Shown here: piece by piece, positions 10,601 to 20,741 of the stretch
How the letters are laid out: every line of letters starts with the position of its first letter
Numbering within the stretch: position 1 is the stretch's first letter
Assembly (NCBI GenBank): GCA_018656005.1
Contig: JABHZW010000049.1
Coordinates: 1-33,488, forward strand
DNA from: Candidatus Pseudelusimicrobium marinum
GTDB taxonomy: Bacteria > Elusimicrobiota > Elusimicrobia > Elusimicrobiales > Elusimicrobiaceae
Direction: 5' to 3'
DNA: 33,488 bases
The notes under the pieces: model-generated
The model's input: only the letters and a program-made list of their open reading frames with translations
Told to the model about the DNA's origin: nothing
Databases searched by the model: none
Program-made: the position numbers and the translations under genes

Positions 10601-11482
10601 AATTGCTGGACTATCCTGTCTTGGATTACCAGCTATTACTTTTATTTTGTCTATTTTTCTTGCTAAAAGTTGTTTGAAAAGTTTATCGTCTATTGGTGCT
10701 GTTGCTTTTTCGTCTAAGTTCCAAAGCACTTCACCTGTTTTCTTATCGACGATATCTTCCGCTGCGTACCTTCCTACAATATTATCAATTTTGCTTACTT
10801 TAATTTCCAAGTTTTCGCATGGGTAGAAAGATTGAATTATTTCTGCATTATTTTCTAGTCCGCAAGCTCTTAAGAAAATACCTGCTGGGAATTTTTTCTT
10901 TCTATCAAGTCTTACCCAAAGTGCATTGTTTAAATCGAAGAAAAATTCCACCCAGATTCCTCTGTATGGAATTACTCTTGCATAAAATAATTTTTTACCT
11001 AATGTGGATTGTTTCTTTTCTTCATCTTCTTCAAAGATGATAGCTGGTGAACGGTGCAACTGACTTACAACAACTCTTTCTGCTCCGTTAAAAATGAAAC
11101 AACCACTATCGGTCATAAGTGGTAGATCGCACATCATAACATCTTGTTCTGTTACTTTTTTTAATTTTCCATTTTTTTGTTTAATCGACAATGTTGTATG
11201 AAGTTTCAATGGTGCAGAATAGGTGCCATCTCTTAAAATTGCTTCTTCTGGTGTTAAATATTTTGGTGCCCCGATTTCGTATCTTATGAAATCTAAAATC
11301 ATATTACCATCTGGTGCTTCTATTGGAAAAATATCCTCAAAAGCTGCCTGAAGTCCTTTTACCTGTCTATTTTTTGGGGTAATTTCTTCTTGCAAAAAAT
11401 CCACAAAAGAATCTTTTTGCATATCCAACAAATTTGGCATATCGATTGTTGTTTTTATTTTGCCAAAATTTAAATGTTTCAT
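7652..11482 (-). CDS. rpoB: RNA polymerase subunit beta
   Basis: The beta subunit forms the RNA polymerase active site together with beta-prime. It has 1276 residues. The rifampicin pocket is intact: TSQLSQFMDQINPLSELTHK followed by RRLSALGPGGL, so D516, H526 and S531 (E. coli numbering) are wild type. Downstream are VCPIETPEGPNIGLI, the GRNLLLAFMSWEGFNYEDAI block and the C-terminal GKAQFGGQRFGEMEVWA clamp contacts. A charged segment between EKISKKEARE and ENYDREIEL, about 80 residues long, looks like a helical lineage-specific insert. The start ATG at 11482 has AGGATGGGA upstream. It is separated from rplL by 276 bp containing potential alternative hairpins, and from rpoC by only 16 bp. Confidence 0.98.
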   Translation of the reverse strand: MKHLNFGKIKTTIDMPNLLDMQKDSFVDFLQEEITPKNRQVKGLQAAFEDIFPIEAPDGNMILDFIRYEIGAPKYLTPEEAILRDGTYSAPLKLHTTLSIKQKNGKLKKVTEQDVMMCDLPLMTDSGCFIFNGAERVVVSQLHRSPAIIFEEDEEKKQSTLGKKLFYARVIPYRGIWVEFFFDLNNALWVRLDRKKKFPAGIFLRACGLENNAEIIQSFYPCENLEIKVSKIDNIVGRYAAEDIVDKKTGEVLWNLDEKATAPIDDKLFKQLLARKIDKIKVIAGNPRQDSPAILATLEMKKDSIKTPQEAQYEIYKKLRGQDFIVKEHAESFLDNILFKNIRRYDLSFVGRYKINKKFKFMFERLSKFDSKKYKIPTEKKRTLCYEDIVVTLQYLIALNNGDEATAKEYGTEVQFKTDDIDHLGNRRVRGVGELLENQIRVGLSQMARAVRDRMNRDLEDLTPRALMNTQPVQAIVKKFFGTSQLSQFMDQINPLSELTHKRRLSALGPGGLNRKRAGFEVRDVHHTHYGRVCPIETPEGPNIGLITSLACYSKINNYGLIEAAYRKVDNGKVTDKVDYLIADKEDDYTIAQSDTPTTSANKLDSDTIYCRYQSNYPILGPKEVDYMDISPLQVISISAALIPFLEHDDANRALMGCNMQRQAVPLLLTEPPLVGTGVEESVARDSGAAVVAKRAGTVIQASADFIAIEPKDKTGNKTDFYQLIKYKRSNQDTCINQRPIVKSGDIVKANQVLADGPAMKDGKLALGRNLLLAFMSWEGFNYEDAILISEKLVKDDTFTSIHLHEFNVDARNTKLGSEEITRDIPNIGAEAFSHLDEEGIVVPSTVVKAGDILVGKVTPKGEQQLTPEERLLKVIFGKKADDVVDASLRVPPGTTGKVIGTRVFVRKEKISKKEARERQSQLEKERDFEIENLAEQKKIAIENLKENCKDKAKCKNQETKLKGFFKLMEKRLLENYDREIELSKEGDELSVTVNKSVKVFVASKRKIQVGDKLSGRHGNKGVIAKILPEEDMPYLPDGTPLDIVLSPLGIPSRMNVGQLFETMLGWAAKNLNITTSCPVFESPSEEVVIDYIKKAKDELKSKGVAEKYLPDNYCRTVLYDGRTGERFTEKVTIGYMYVMKLVHLVEDKVHARSIGPYSLITRQPLGGKAQFGGQRFGEMEVWAIEGYGATYALQEFLTVKSDDFIGRTKMYESIVKGDAPQAPGVPESFKVLVKELQALGIDVNLIKKQKKGTDKEEIVVISEEKKQESKIAEKV

Positions 11483-11592
11483 ATTAAATTCCCATCCTGC
11501 TTCTAAAATATATCCTTTGTCTTGGTTGTTTTTTTAGTTTGTTATATTACTCGCGATTAATATTATTTATACAAACCCAAACTCTAAATGCT

Positions 11593-11724
11593 AAAAAAAT
11601 AAGCTCCCGTAATACCGTTATTAATTTTTACAACCCAAGCCCGTCTATACAGACTCGTTAGGACATACCAAGCCCATATACCGTAAAATTCTAAAATTGC
11701 TTTTGAATTTCACGGTATTGGGCT
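11593..11724 (-). promoter_or_regulatory. rplL-rpoB intergenic hairpin region, possible attenuator or processing site
   Basis: Read on the minus strand, 11724-11705 (AGCCCAATACCGTGAAATTC) pairs with 11691-11671 to form a stem of about 20 bp. Two later segments could pair with the same first arm: CGGGCTTGGG (11643-11634), and ACGGTATTACGGG (11618-11606), which complements CCC-AATACCGT apart from a 2-base bulge. Seven U residues (11599-11593) follow 6 bases after the last segment. Mutually exclusive pairings followed by a U-run resemble an attenuator. In E. coli the same gap holds an attenuator and an RNase III site. The structure is visible; regulation is inference. Confidence 0.5.
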
Positions 11725-11758
11725 AATGTGCTAAATATTTCTTGTCGTATATAAAAAG

Positions 11759-12142
11759 TTATTTAAGCTCAATTGTTCCGCCAGCTTCAGTAACTTTTTT
11801 CTTTAATTCTTCTGCTTCTGCTTTATCTGCGCCTTCTTTTATTGGTTTTGGTGCACCTTCTACTAAGTCTTTTGCTTCTTTAAGACCTAAACCAGTTATT
11901 TCTCTTACTATTTTGATAACAGAAATTTTCTTACTTGCATCAGCTAAGCCAGCTAATACAACATTAAATTCGGTTTTTTCTTCTGCTGCTTCGCCTGCTA
12001 CAGGAGCTGCTGCTACTGCACCAACTGCTGGAGTTGCTGTTACATCGAATTTTTCTTCAATTGCTTTTACAAGTTCTGAAAGTTCTAAAACTGTCATACT
12101 TGCTACTGCTTCTAATATTTCATCTTTTCCTAATTTTGCCAT
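11759..12142 (-). CDS. rplL: 50S ribosomal protein L7/L12
   Basis: L7/L12 forms the ribosomal stalk dimers that recruit and stimulate translation GTPases. The 127-residue protein starts [20 protein letters not shown]. It has an N-terminal dimerisation helix pair, an alanine-rich hinge (roughly residues 40-57) and the globular C-terminal domain with [28 protein letters not shown] and [12 protein letters not shown] place the start at 12142 because that gives the family N-terminus and is preceded by AAGGAAG. A longer in-frame reading from 12178 adds 12 lysine-rich residues that do not belong to the family. It follows rplJ by 99 bp. Confidence 0.97.
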   Translation of the reverse strand: MAKLGKDEILEAVASMTVLELSELVKAIEEKFDVTATPAVGAVAAAPVAGEAAEEKTEFNVVLAGLADASKKISVIKIVREITGLGLKEAKDLVEGAPKPIKEGADKAEAEELKKKVTEAGGTIELK

Positions 12143-12195
12143 TTTATTTTTCTTCCTTATTCTGTTTTGGATAGCCATTCTTTAAAATGTTTATC

Positions 12196-12225
12196 CCCGA
12201 AGGGACTATCACCGCTCAAAGGCGG
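12196..12225 (-). other. Two small GC hairpins between rplJ and rplL
   Basis: On the minus strand CCGC-CTTTGA-GCGG (12225-12212) is followed by CCC-TTC-GGG (12204-12196). They stand out as GC-rich in AT-rich surroundings. There is no U-run after them, so they are more likely partial transcription barriers or RNA-stability stems than full terminators. They lie about 55 bases before the rplL start. Confidence 0.4.
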
Positions 12226-12241
12226 GTTTTAAAAAGATCAC

Positions 12242-12775
12242 TTATGCTTTTGCTTTTTGTTCTTGAACTGCATTCAATACAAAAGCAAAGTCTCTTATTG
12301 GTGCTTGCATTACGCTTGCAATTTGAGATACACTACTATATAATGCACCTGCAAATTTAGCAATATTATCTTGTTTACTTCCTAATGTTGCTAATTTTTT
12401 GACATCACTTTCTGTAAACCAATTGCCGTCTGCATAACAAGCTTTAATCTTAAGAGCTTCGAAACTTTTTGCAAAATCGCTAAAAACTTTTGCAGCCTCT
12501 GCCACATCGCCTTCTTTTAATAAGCCGATAGCAGTTGGCCCTTTTAGTAGTTTTTCCTCGACATCTTTAATTCCACTTTGAGAGAATGCATGATCTAAGA
12601 TAGAATTTCTTTCAACTTTAAACTTACAGTTTAAAGGAGAAAGCTTTTCTCTTAGTTCAGAAATCTCAACAAATTTGAGTCCCTGGAAAGATGTAAAGAA
12701 AATCCCACTAGCAGCTTTTAGATCTGTTGCTAGCCCTTTAGATTTATCTTTTTTATTGTCTTTACTTAGTTTCAT
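12242..12775 (-). CDS. rplJ: 50S ribosomal protein L10
   Basis: L10 anchors the L7/L12 stalk to 23S rRNA. The 177-residue length is typical. Family landmarks are SGIFFTSFQGLKFVEISELR, the RNA-binding KFKVERNSILDHAF, LLKGPTAIGLL and the C-terminal helix FAFVLNAVQEQ that binds L12. The usual upstream partners rplK and rplA are absent; the 5S rRNA precedes it instead. The start ATG at 12775 has no nearby Shine-Dalgarno. The preceding 35 bases are A-rich (repeats of AARATA), and the only good AGGAG lies about 50 bases upstream. In other bacteria L10-L12 represses its own mRNA by binding the leader; this leader could do the same, but I cannot identify the site. Confidence 0.96.
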   Translation of the reverse strand: MKLSKDNKKDKSKGLATDLKAASGIFFTSFQGLKFVEISELREKLSPLNCKFKVERNSILDHAFSQSGIKDVEEKLLKGPTAIGLLKEGDVAEAAKVFSDFAKSFEALKIKACYADGNWFTESDVKKLATLGSKQDNIAKFAGALYSSVSQIASVMQAPIRDFAFVLNAVQEQKAKA

Positions 12776-12829
12776 AATTTTATTTTTATCTTTATCTTTA
12801 TTTTTATTTTTTAGTAAAAAAATAGCTCC

Positions 12830-12857
12830 TTTATAATGTCGTATAATGTGATCGCAA
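12830..12857 (-). promoter_or_regulatory. Weak candidate promoter ahead of rplJ
   Basis: On the minus strand TTGCGA (12857-12852) and TATAAA (12835-12830) are separated by 16 bases. This could supply an extra start for rplJ between 5S and the coding region. A short perfect stem, ATTACTA-TTCTT-TAGTAAT, lies just after 5S but lacks a U-run, so read-through from the rRNA operon remains possible. In AT-rich DNA such promoter matches are common. Confidence 0.25.
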
Positions 12858-12905
12858 TTACAAAGAAGCTACATAATTTAAACCATTACTAAAGAATAGT
12901 AATGA

Positions 12906-13025
12906 GAACGACAGCGATCTACTCTCCCAGCACCGAGTTGGGTGCTAGTACCATCGACCCTAACAATCTTAACTGCCGTGTTCGGAATGGGAACGGGTGT
13001 TGCCCTGTTGGAATAACCATCGTTC
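12906..13025 (-). rRNA. rrf: 5S ribosomal RNA
   Basis: On the minus strand the conserved 5S core is visible: ACACCCGTTCCCATTCCGAA, CACGGCAGTTAAG, GGTCGATGGTACTAG and TGGGAGAGTAGATCGCTG. The terminal stem GAGAACGA/TCGTTCTC (with flanking AAT/ATT) extends beyond the usual ends and probably belongs to the precursor, so the exact ends are uncertain by a few bases. It is the last RNA of the operon and lies about 130 bp before rplJ on the same strand. Confidence 0.92.
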
Positions 13026-13076
13026 TCATTCCTACCCTTTAGTAAGGTTTAAAAAGTCTTAACATTAATTTTTGTC

Positions 13077-13181
13077 GTCAAGAAAACTTGACATAATATA
13101 ATTAATTTTTTTCAAAGCGCAAAGTAACCATGACGAAAATTCATTCTTCATATTTTACTTTAAAATCTTGTGCGAGATTTT
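13077..13181 (-). other. Hairpins in the 23S-5S spacer
   Basis: The spacer 13028-13302 has no gene. It holds a perfect palindrome GTCAAG-AAAA-CTTGAC (13077-13092) and a second perfect stem AAAATCT-TGTGCG-AGATTTT (13162-13181). The second is followed on the plus strand by a T-run (13186-13191), giving terminator shape only for plus-strand transcripts. Both may be processing structures in the rRNA precursor. The rest of the spacer up to the palindromic element at 13303 is plain AT-rich sequence. Confidence 0.4.
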
Positions 13182-13302
13182 GCGATTTTTTCTTAATATT
13201 CTGAACAACAGTTTACAATTATAGGTTCTTTTAGTTCACTGAATAAAGAAAAACCGCAAAAATCAACACATTTCATTTTTTGCAATCGCTAAACCCTTAC
13301 GG

Positions 13303-13434
13303 ATTTTGCGAGGATTTTGAGATTATTTTTTGTTTTGTTTGCGACGCTTAGTAGGTGCTATGCACACGAACACAGTGAGTGTTCCTACTTAAGGAGCAAA
13401 AAAACAAAAAAGGGCTCAAAAGCCGATGCAAAAT
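13303..13434 (+). repeat. Long palindromic element, copy 2 (23S-5S spacer)
   Basis: This is an imperfect palindrome of about 132 bp. The left arm begins ATTTTGCGAGGATTTTGAG and contains TTTTTTGTTTTGTTTGCGAC. The right arm reverse-complements to ATTTTGCATCGGCTTTTGAG and TTTTTTGTTTTTTTGC. The core is GCGACGCTTAGTAGG on the left and CCTACTTAAGGAGC on the right. The tip carries GAACAC-AGTGA-GTGTTC and TGC-TAT-GCA mini-hairpins. The outer stem differs from copy 1 (TTTTTTGTTTT versus TTTTTTAATTTT), but in both copies the two arms agree. It ends 3 bp before the 23S processing stem. Confidence 0.85.
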
Positions 13435-13437
13435 GAG

Positions 13438-13450
13438 ATTAAAGAATATG

Positions 13451-13451
<1 letters not shown>
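13438..13451 (-). other. 23S processing stem, 3' strand
   Basis: The 14 bases at 13438-13451 are perfectly complementary to 16518-16531, on either side of 23S rRNA. Such a stem is the usual RNase III target that releases pre-23S. It marks the 3' boundary of the 23S gene. Confidence 0.8.
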
Positions 13452-16517
<3,066 letters not shown>

Positions 16518-16520
<3 letters not shown>

Positions 16521-16531
16521 TATTCTTTAAT
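16518..16531 (-). other. 23S processing stem, 5' strand
   Basis: This is the exact complement of 13438-13451. On the minus strand it reads ATTAAAGAATATGG and runs into the 23S 5' end. It abuts palindromic element copy 4 on its upstream side. Confidence 0.8.
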
Positions 16532-16668
16532 ATCATTTTACTTCGCCTTTTTGGCAAATTTATTCTTTTTTTTCTCCTCAAGTAGGGTTGCTCGCTTTCG
16601 CTCGCTGTTCCACCTACTCTTCGTCGAAAAGAAAAGAAAAATTTCCACAAAAATGCTTGTAAAACCAT
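16532..16668 (-). repeat. Long palindromic element, copy 4 (inverted, tRNA-Ala to 23S spacer)
   Basis: On the minus strand the left arm starts ATGGTTTTACAAGCATTTTT and ends TTTTCGACGAAGAGTAGG. The right arm begins CCTACTTGAGGAG and ends GGCGAAGTAAAATGAT. Reverse-complemented, the right arm reads ATCATTTTACTTCGCC and TTTTTGGCAAATTTATTC, pairing imperfectly with the left. The core matches copies 1-3, with CGACGAAGAGT opposite ACTTGAGGAG. The loop contains GCGAGCGAAAGCGAGC. It is immediately adjacent to the 23S 5' processing stem. The outer arm TTTTAC and the 3' end CGAAGTAAAA are shared with copy 3, a few hundred bases away. Confidence 0.8.
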
Positions 16669-16934
16669 GCTGTAAAATAGAATGTAAATTTACAGATTTT
16701 AAAAAATATGAATTTTCTATATGGTTATAATGTGTTTTGGTTGTTACACCAAAACGCTTTCTTTGCGCTTTTAGATATAAATAGTTTCTAATAGTAAAAA
16801 CTATTAGACACTTTCATATCACTAATTTTCAAAGAACTTTTATTACTAAAAATTTTTTGCTTTTGATGCTGTTTTTAAACATTTATACTAAAAAAAATCC
16901 CAAAAAAACTCATGTTTTTTGCGAGGATTTTTCT

Positions 16935-16962
16935 TTTTATTTTGCTAAATTCCAAAATAAAA
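16935..16962. other. AT hairpin in the tRNA-Ala to 23S spacer
   Basis: A perfect 10-bp stem TTTTATTTTG-(8)-CAAAATAAAA lies just outside copy 3. Before it, 16917-16931 repeats the 15-mer TTTTGCGAGGATTTT that also occurs at 13304-13318 inside copy 2. The rest of the spacer from 16669 to 16934 is AT-rich with no gene or RNA I can identify. Confidence 0.45.
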
Positions 16963-17094
16963 CTTTTACAAGTATTTTGTGAATATTTTTTATTTTCTTT
17001 GCGACGACTAGTAGGTGCGAAGCACCGAGCGTAGCGAGGGCTCCTACTTTAGGAGCAAAAAAATAAAAAAGAACACAAAAGACGAAGTAAAAGT
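16962..17094 (+). repeat. Long palindromic element, copy 3 (abuts tRNA-Ala 3' end)
   Basis: This is an imperfect palindrome of about 133 bp. The left arm starts ACTTTTACAAGTATTTTGTG and contains TTTTTTATTTTCTTTGCGAC. The right arm reverse-complements to ACTTTTACTTCGTCTTTTGT and TTTTTTATTTTTTTGC. The core is GCGACGACTAGTAGG and CCTACTTTAGGAGC. The tip contains the perfect mini-hairpin GGTGC-GAA-GCACC and a GAGC/GCTC pair. Its right end coincides with the tRNA-Ala discriminator base. Copy 5 begins at the other end of the same tRNA, so the tRNA is bracketed by two palindromes. Confidence 0.85.
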
Positions 17095-17166
17095 GGAGCT
17101 GATCGGGATCGAACCGACGACCCCCTGCTTGCAAAGCAGGTGCTCTCCCAGCTGAGCTACAGCCCC
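17094..17166 (-). tRNA. tRNA-Ala (anticodon UGC)
   Basis: This is a 73-nt tRNA in the rRNA spacer. The acceptor stem GGGGCTG pairs with CAGCTCC and includes the G3-U70 pair that marks alanine tRNAs. The D arm is GCTC/GAGC, the anticodon stem CCTGC/GCAGG with loop TTTGCAA, and the T loop TTCGATC. The CCA tail is not encoded (A73 is followed by CTT), so it must be added enzymatically. It follows tRNA-Ile on the same transcript. Confidence 0.98.
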
Positions 17167-17273
17167 TTTTTTTGGTAAATTTTTTGTTTTCGCTCGCTCG
17201 CGTACCGCTACTGCTTCGCAGTATTCGCTAAATGTACGCGTCGCTCTCTCAAACTTCAAATTTCCTCAAAAAC
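17167..17273 (-). repeat. Long palindromic element, copy 5 (inverted, between the two tRNAs)
   Basis: On the minus strand the left arm reads TTTTTGAGGAAATTTGAAG then GAGAGCGACGCGTAC. The right arm begins GTACGCGAGCGAGCGAAAAC and ends near CCAAAAAAAGG. The inner stem GCGTAC/GTACGC is perfect and the outer AT stem imperfect. The core keeps GCGACG, but the AAGGAGC side has drifted to GCGAGCGAGCG. The tip carries TACTGC-GAA-GCAGTA in a 27-bp block identical to copy 1 (17205-17231 versus 2491-2517). The element starts at the base next to the tRNA-Ala 5' end. Confidence 0.75.
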
Positions 17274-17345
17274 ATTACAAGCTAATAAAAACTCGAATGA
17301 TTTTCAGAGATTGTAATTAAACACACCTAAAAAATGCTTGTTAAG

Positions 17346-17419
17346 TGGGCCCAGGTGGATTTGAACCACCGACCTCACGCTTATCAAGCGTGCGCTCTAA
17401 CCAACTGAGCTATGAGCCC
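17346..17419 (-). tRNA. tRNA-Ile (anticodon GAU)
   Basis: This 74-nt tRNA has acceptor stem GGGCTCA/TGGGCCC, D arm GCTC/GAGC with AGTTGGTTA, anticodon stem CACGC/GCGTG around loop TTGATAA (anticodon GAT), and T arm GGTGG-TTCAAAT-CCACC. CCA is not encoded. The 16S-Ile-Ala-23S order is the common bacterial arrangement. The 72 bp between copy 5 and this tRNA show nothing further. Confidence 0.98.
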
Positions 17420-17482
17420 AATTTAAGAATCCCACAACTTATAGAAAAACCTCAAGGGTTTTCTAATTCGCTAAATGTTTGT

Positions 17483-17505
17483 ATGTGCAAATGGCCAGCC
17501 TAACT
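17483..17505 (-). other. 16S processing stem, 3' strand
   Basis: This 23-base segment downstream of 16S is complementary at 21 of 23 positions to the leader segment 19344-19366. Together they would close a loop around the whole 16S precursor, the expected RNase III site. The rest of the 16S to tRNA-Ile spacer holds a small stem AGAAAAACC/GGGTTTTCT (17439-17462) and the repeat at 17577. Confidence 0.75.
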
Positions 17506-17576
17506 ACAACAACTATAAATAGTTGCTGGTTTAAGATTATCGACCTATTTTTCCTTTCTATAATATCCCTATTTAT

Positions 17577-17603
17577 AGATCCTGAAACAAGTTCAGGATG
17601 ACA
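17577..17603 (+). repeat. 27-bp palindromic repeat, copy A (encodes HPELVSGS when read through)
   Basis: The 27-bp block contains the inverted repeat ATCCTGAA-ACAAG-TTCAGGAT and is identical to 20705-20731. Read on the minus strand it gives residues HPELVSGS, a signature of dispersed palindromic repeats seen across many bacterial genomes. It lies about 24 bp beyond the 16S 3' end, inside the rRNA precursor. Confidence 0.85.
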
Positions 17604-17626
17604 AAGTCGGGACAGAAAGAAAAAAT

Positions 17627-19137
<1,511 letters not shown>

Positions 19138-19343
19138 ATTTATTATCATTGAACAGTAAACTGCCCAACGACAATAAATGACCTAACAGTTCATTTGCTG
19201 ACTATTTCACTCATATTAAAAGACGCCCATTTATCTTTCGATAAAAAGACTTGTATATTTTATTCAAATTACAACCTTAGACCTTGAAAATTTTCCTTCC
19301 CCAATCAATATACCTATATATAAAGAAGTACTTGCTTTCAAAC

Positions 19344-19366
19344 AGTCAGGCTGTCCATTTGCACAT
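19344..19366 (-). other. 16S processing stem, 5' strand
   Basis: On the minus strand it reads ATGTGCAAATGGACAGCCTG (first 20 bases) and pairs with the segment at 17483-17505, with two mismatches. It lies about 207 bases upstream of the 16S 5' end in the rRNA leader. Confidence 0.75.
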
Positions 19367-19464
19367 TTAGCATCAAATTTTCACAGAGCGAAGCCCTACC
19401 TTTCGTCTCCCTTTGTTTTTGAAAAAAACGGGAGCAAAGTTTAAAGCTGATTCCGATTTTTTTT

Positions 19465-19494
19465 AAAGCATTTCTATGCTGTTGGAAATGCTTT
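19465..19494 (+). terminator. Perfect 10-bp hairpin at the start of the rRNA leader
   Basis: AAAGCATTTC-(10)-GAAATGCTTT is followed on the plus strand by TTATTTGTTTTTTAT, so it resembles an intrinsic terminator for plus-strand transcripts. No plus-strand gene precedes it. On the minus strand it would form a stem about 10 bases after the downstream candidate rRNA promoter, followed by A residues. It may shield the promoter from antisense reading or fold in the leader. The function is not established. Confidence 0.45.
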
Positions 19495-19509
19495 TTATTT
19501 GTTTTTTAT

Positions 19510-19539
19510 ATTTTACTATATTATTTTAAATTGTGTCAA
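19510..19539 (-). promoter_or_regulatory. Candidate rRNA promoter P2
   Basis: On the minus strand TTGACA (19539-19534) is followed after 18 bases by TAAAAT (19515-19510). AT-rich sequence upstream could act as an UP element. Its position, about 370 bases before 16S, fits an rRNA promoter. The -10 is not ideal and the spacing is one base long. Confidence 0.5.
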
Positions 19540-19682
19540 CTATTATTTTTCTCGTCGATACTTTTAAGTTTTTACTTTCCTTAAAATTGTTTTTTATTGT
19601 AAAAAAAACTAACCTGACTTTTTCCTGTTTCTTTGTGTTTCCAAAAAGAGGTCAAGTAATTTAAAATAGATCTTATATATAT

Positions 19683-19711
19683 ATTAAACAAATTTTTTAA
19701 ATATGTGTCAA
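19683..19711 (-). promoter_or_regulatory. Candidate rRNA promoter P1
   Basis: On the minus strand TTGACA (19711-19706) and TTTAAT (19688-19683) are separated by the optimal 17 bases. The -35 box lies inside the last codons of the squalene/phytoene synthase gene. With P2 this gives the tandem promoter arrangement common for rRNA operons. The remaining leader from 19138 to 19696 has no gene. Confidence 0.5.
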
Positions 19712-20695
19712 ACTATTTTTTAATGTTTTATATTTCTTCCTTATTATTATATTAAGGAAAGGTATTGTTAGCGGACTAAATGCTATCGCACTATAAACTT
19801 TCAGCTTTGATATTTTTAATGGTTTGCCAAAGTTAAAATCCCTTGCGATAAGTGTTAATGTTTCAAAAGCAAATAGTATTGGTAGTACTATTGATAATTT
19901 TAAGAAAAAATTATTTGGTATCTGACTTAAGTATTCATTAATTACTTTTAAATTGTTTGCAGTTGAAAGTATATGGCCATCTATTATTTGTTTTAGCTTA
20001 TAAAAGTTTTGTGGTTTGTTAATGTCTTCTGGGTTTAGATTATACACTTTTAAATCTTCTTGCGATAGATAACATCTTTTTAGATTATAATCTTGTTCTA
20101 TATCCTTCAATATATTAACAACCTGAAGTGCCTTACCTATTTTTTCTGCTTGCAAATAAATTTGTGGGTTATGATGTGCTTTTGTTTTTAGCATTATAAG
20201 TTTTGTCCAAAATACTCCCGGCATACCACCGATGTAATAACAATACTCGTCCAATTGTTTTTTTGTTTCTAATGCTTTTATTTTTTTGCCGTCAAAATAT
20301 TCTAAATCTAAAAGCATTCCTTTGCAGACATTTTCTAAAACTTCTAATACTAACTTCTTTTCTTCTTCGTCTAATGTATTGAAAAAGCTTAATGATAATT
20401 TAAAACTTTCTAATAGTTTTTTTTCTGGTGTGCTTTGTTTGTTGGCTTCAAAAATTTCCTTAAGTAAGAGTTCTATGTCGTTTTTTTGTTGATATATATA
20501 TAAGGAAGGAAATTTTTGAAGCCAATAAGATTTTCGTTCGTTCGTAAAAATATTTGTATCTGCAATACTATCTGCATAACGGCACAAAAGATAGCCACAA
20601 GCAAAACATTTTTGCATGTTTTTTGGGATAAACTTTATGCTTAAGTAAAAAGAGCGAGATATAGTTTTTAGAAGTTGTTTTATTTGTTTGTTCAT
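19697..20695 (-). CDS. Squalene/phytoene synthase family protein
   Basis: This 332-residue trans-prenyl synthase condenses two prenyl diphosphates head to head. The closest resemblance is to squalene synthase, from the opening ISRSFYLSIKFIP and CGYLLCRYADSIADT. Both Mg-binding motifs are present: D42-S-I-A-D46 and D198-I-E-Q-D202 in NILKDIEQDYNLKRCYL. GMLLDLEYF and YCYYIGGMPGVFWTKL are also family-like. The last 50 residues are hydrophobic and basic and may associate with the membrane. No other isoprenoid or hopanoid gene is in the window. It follows alaS on the same strand after 46 bp that contain the 27-bp palindromic repeat. The Shine-Dalgarno is weak: AGGAT, formed by the repeat, about 13 bases upstream. 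Squalene versus phytoene product cannot be decided here. Confidence 0.85.
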   Translation of the reverse strand: MNKQIKQLLKTISRSFYLSIKFIPKNMQKCFACGYLLCRYADSIADTNIFTNERKSYWLQKFPSLYIYQQKNDIELLLKEIFEANKQSTPEKKLLESFKLSLSFFNTLDEEEKKLVLEVLENVCKGMLLDLEYFDGKKIKALETKKQLDEYCYYIGGMPGVFWTKLIMLKTKAHHNPQIYLQAEKIGKALQVVNILKDIEQDYNLKRCYLSQEDLKVYNLNPEDINKPQNFYKLKQIIDGHILSTANNLKVINEYLSQIPNNFFLKLSIVLPILFAFETLTLIARDFNFGKPLKISKLKVYSAIAFSPLTIPFLNIIIRKKYKTLKNSLTHI

Positions 20696-20704
20696 TTTTT
20701 TATA

Positions 20705-20731
20705 AGATCCTGAAACAAGTTCAGGATGACA
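20705..20731 (+). repeat. 27-bp palindromic repeat, copy B
   Basis: Identical over 27 bp to 17577-17603. It lies between the alaS stop and the next gene, so it forms a stem in their shared mRNA. Its last bases include the only Shine-Dalgarno-like AGGAT ahead of the synthase gene. Confidence 0.85.
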
Positions 20732-20741
20732 CCCTGGGCTT

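Noticed and set aside
3070-11482. Streptomycin or rifampicin resistance changes in rpsL or rpoB
   Set aside because: The key positions (rpsL K43, K88; rpoB D516, H526, S531 in E. coli numbering) are wild type.
17466-17478. 13-mer ATTCGCTAAATGT shared with copy 5
   Set aside because: Too short to call a copy; it may be a decayed fragment but no arms are present.
19384-19434. Possible further copy of the long palindrome in the rRNA leader (GAGACGAAAGGTAGG with nearby GCGAAGC-like bases)
   Set aside because: Only one half resembles the core, and the opposite arm is missing; a local CTCCC/GGGAG stem explains the structure.
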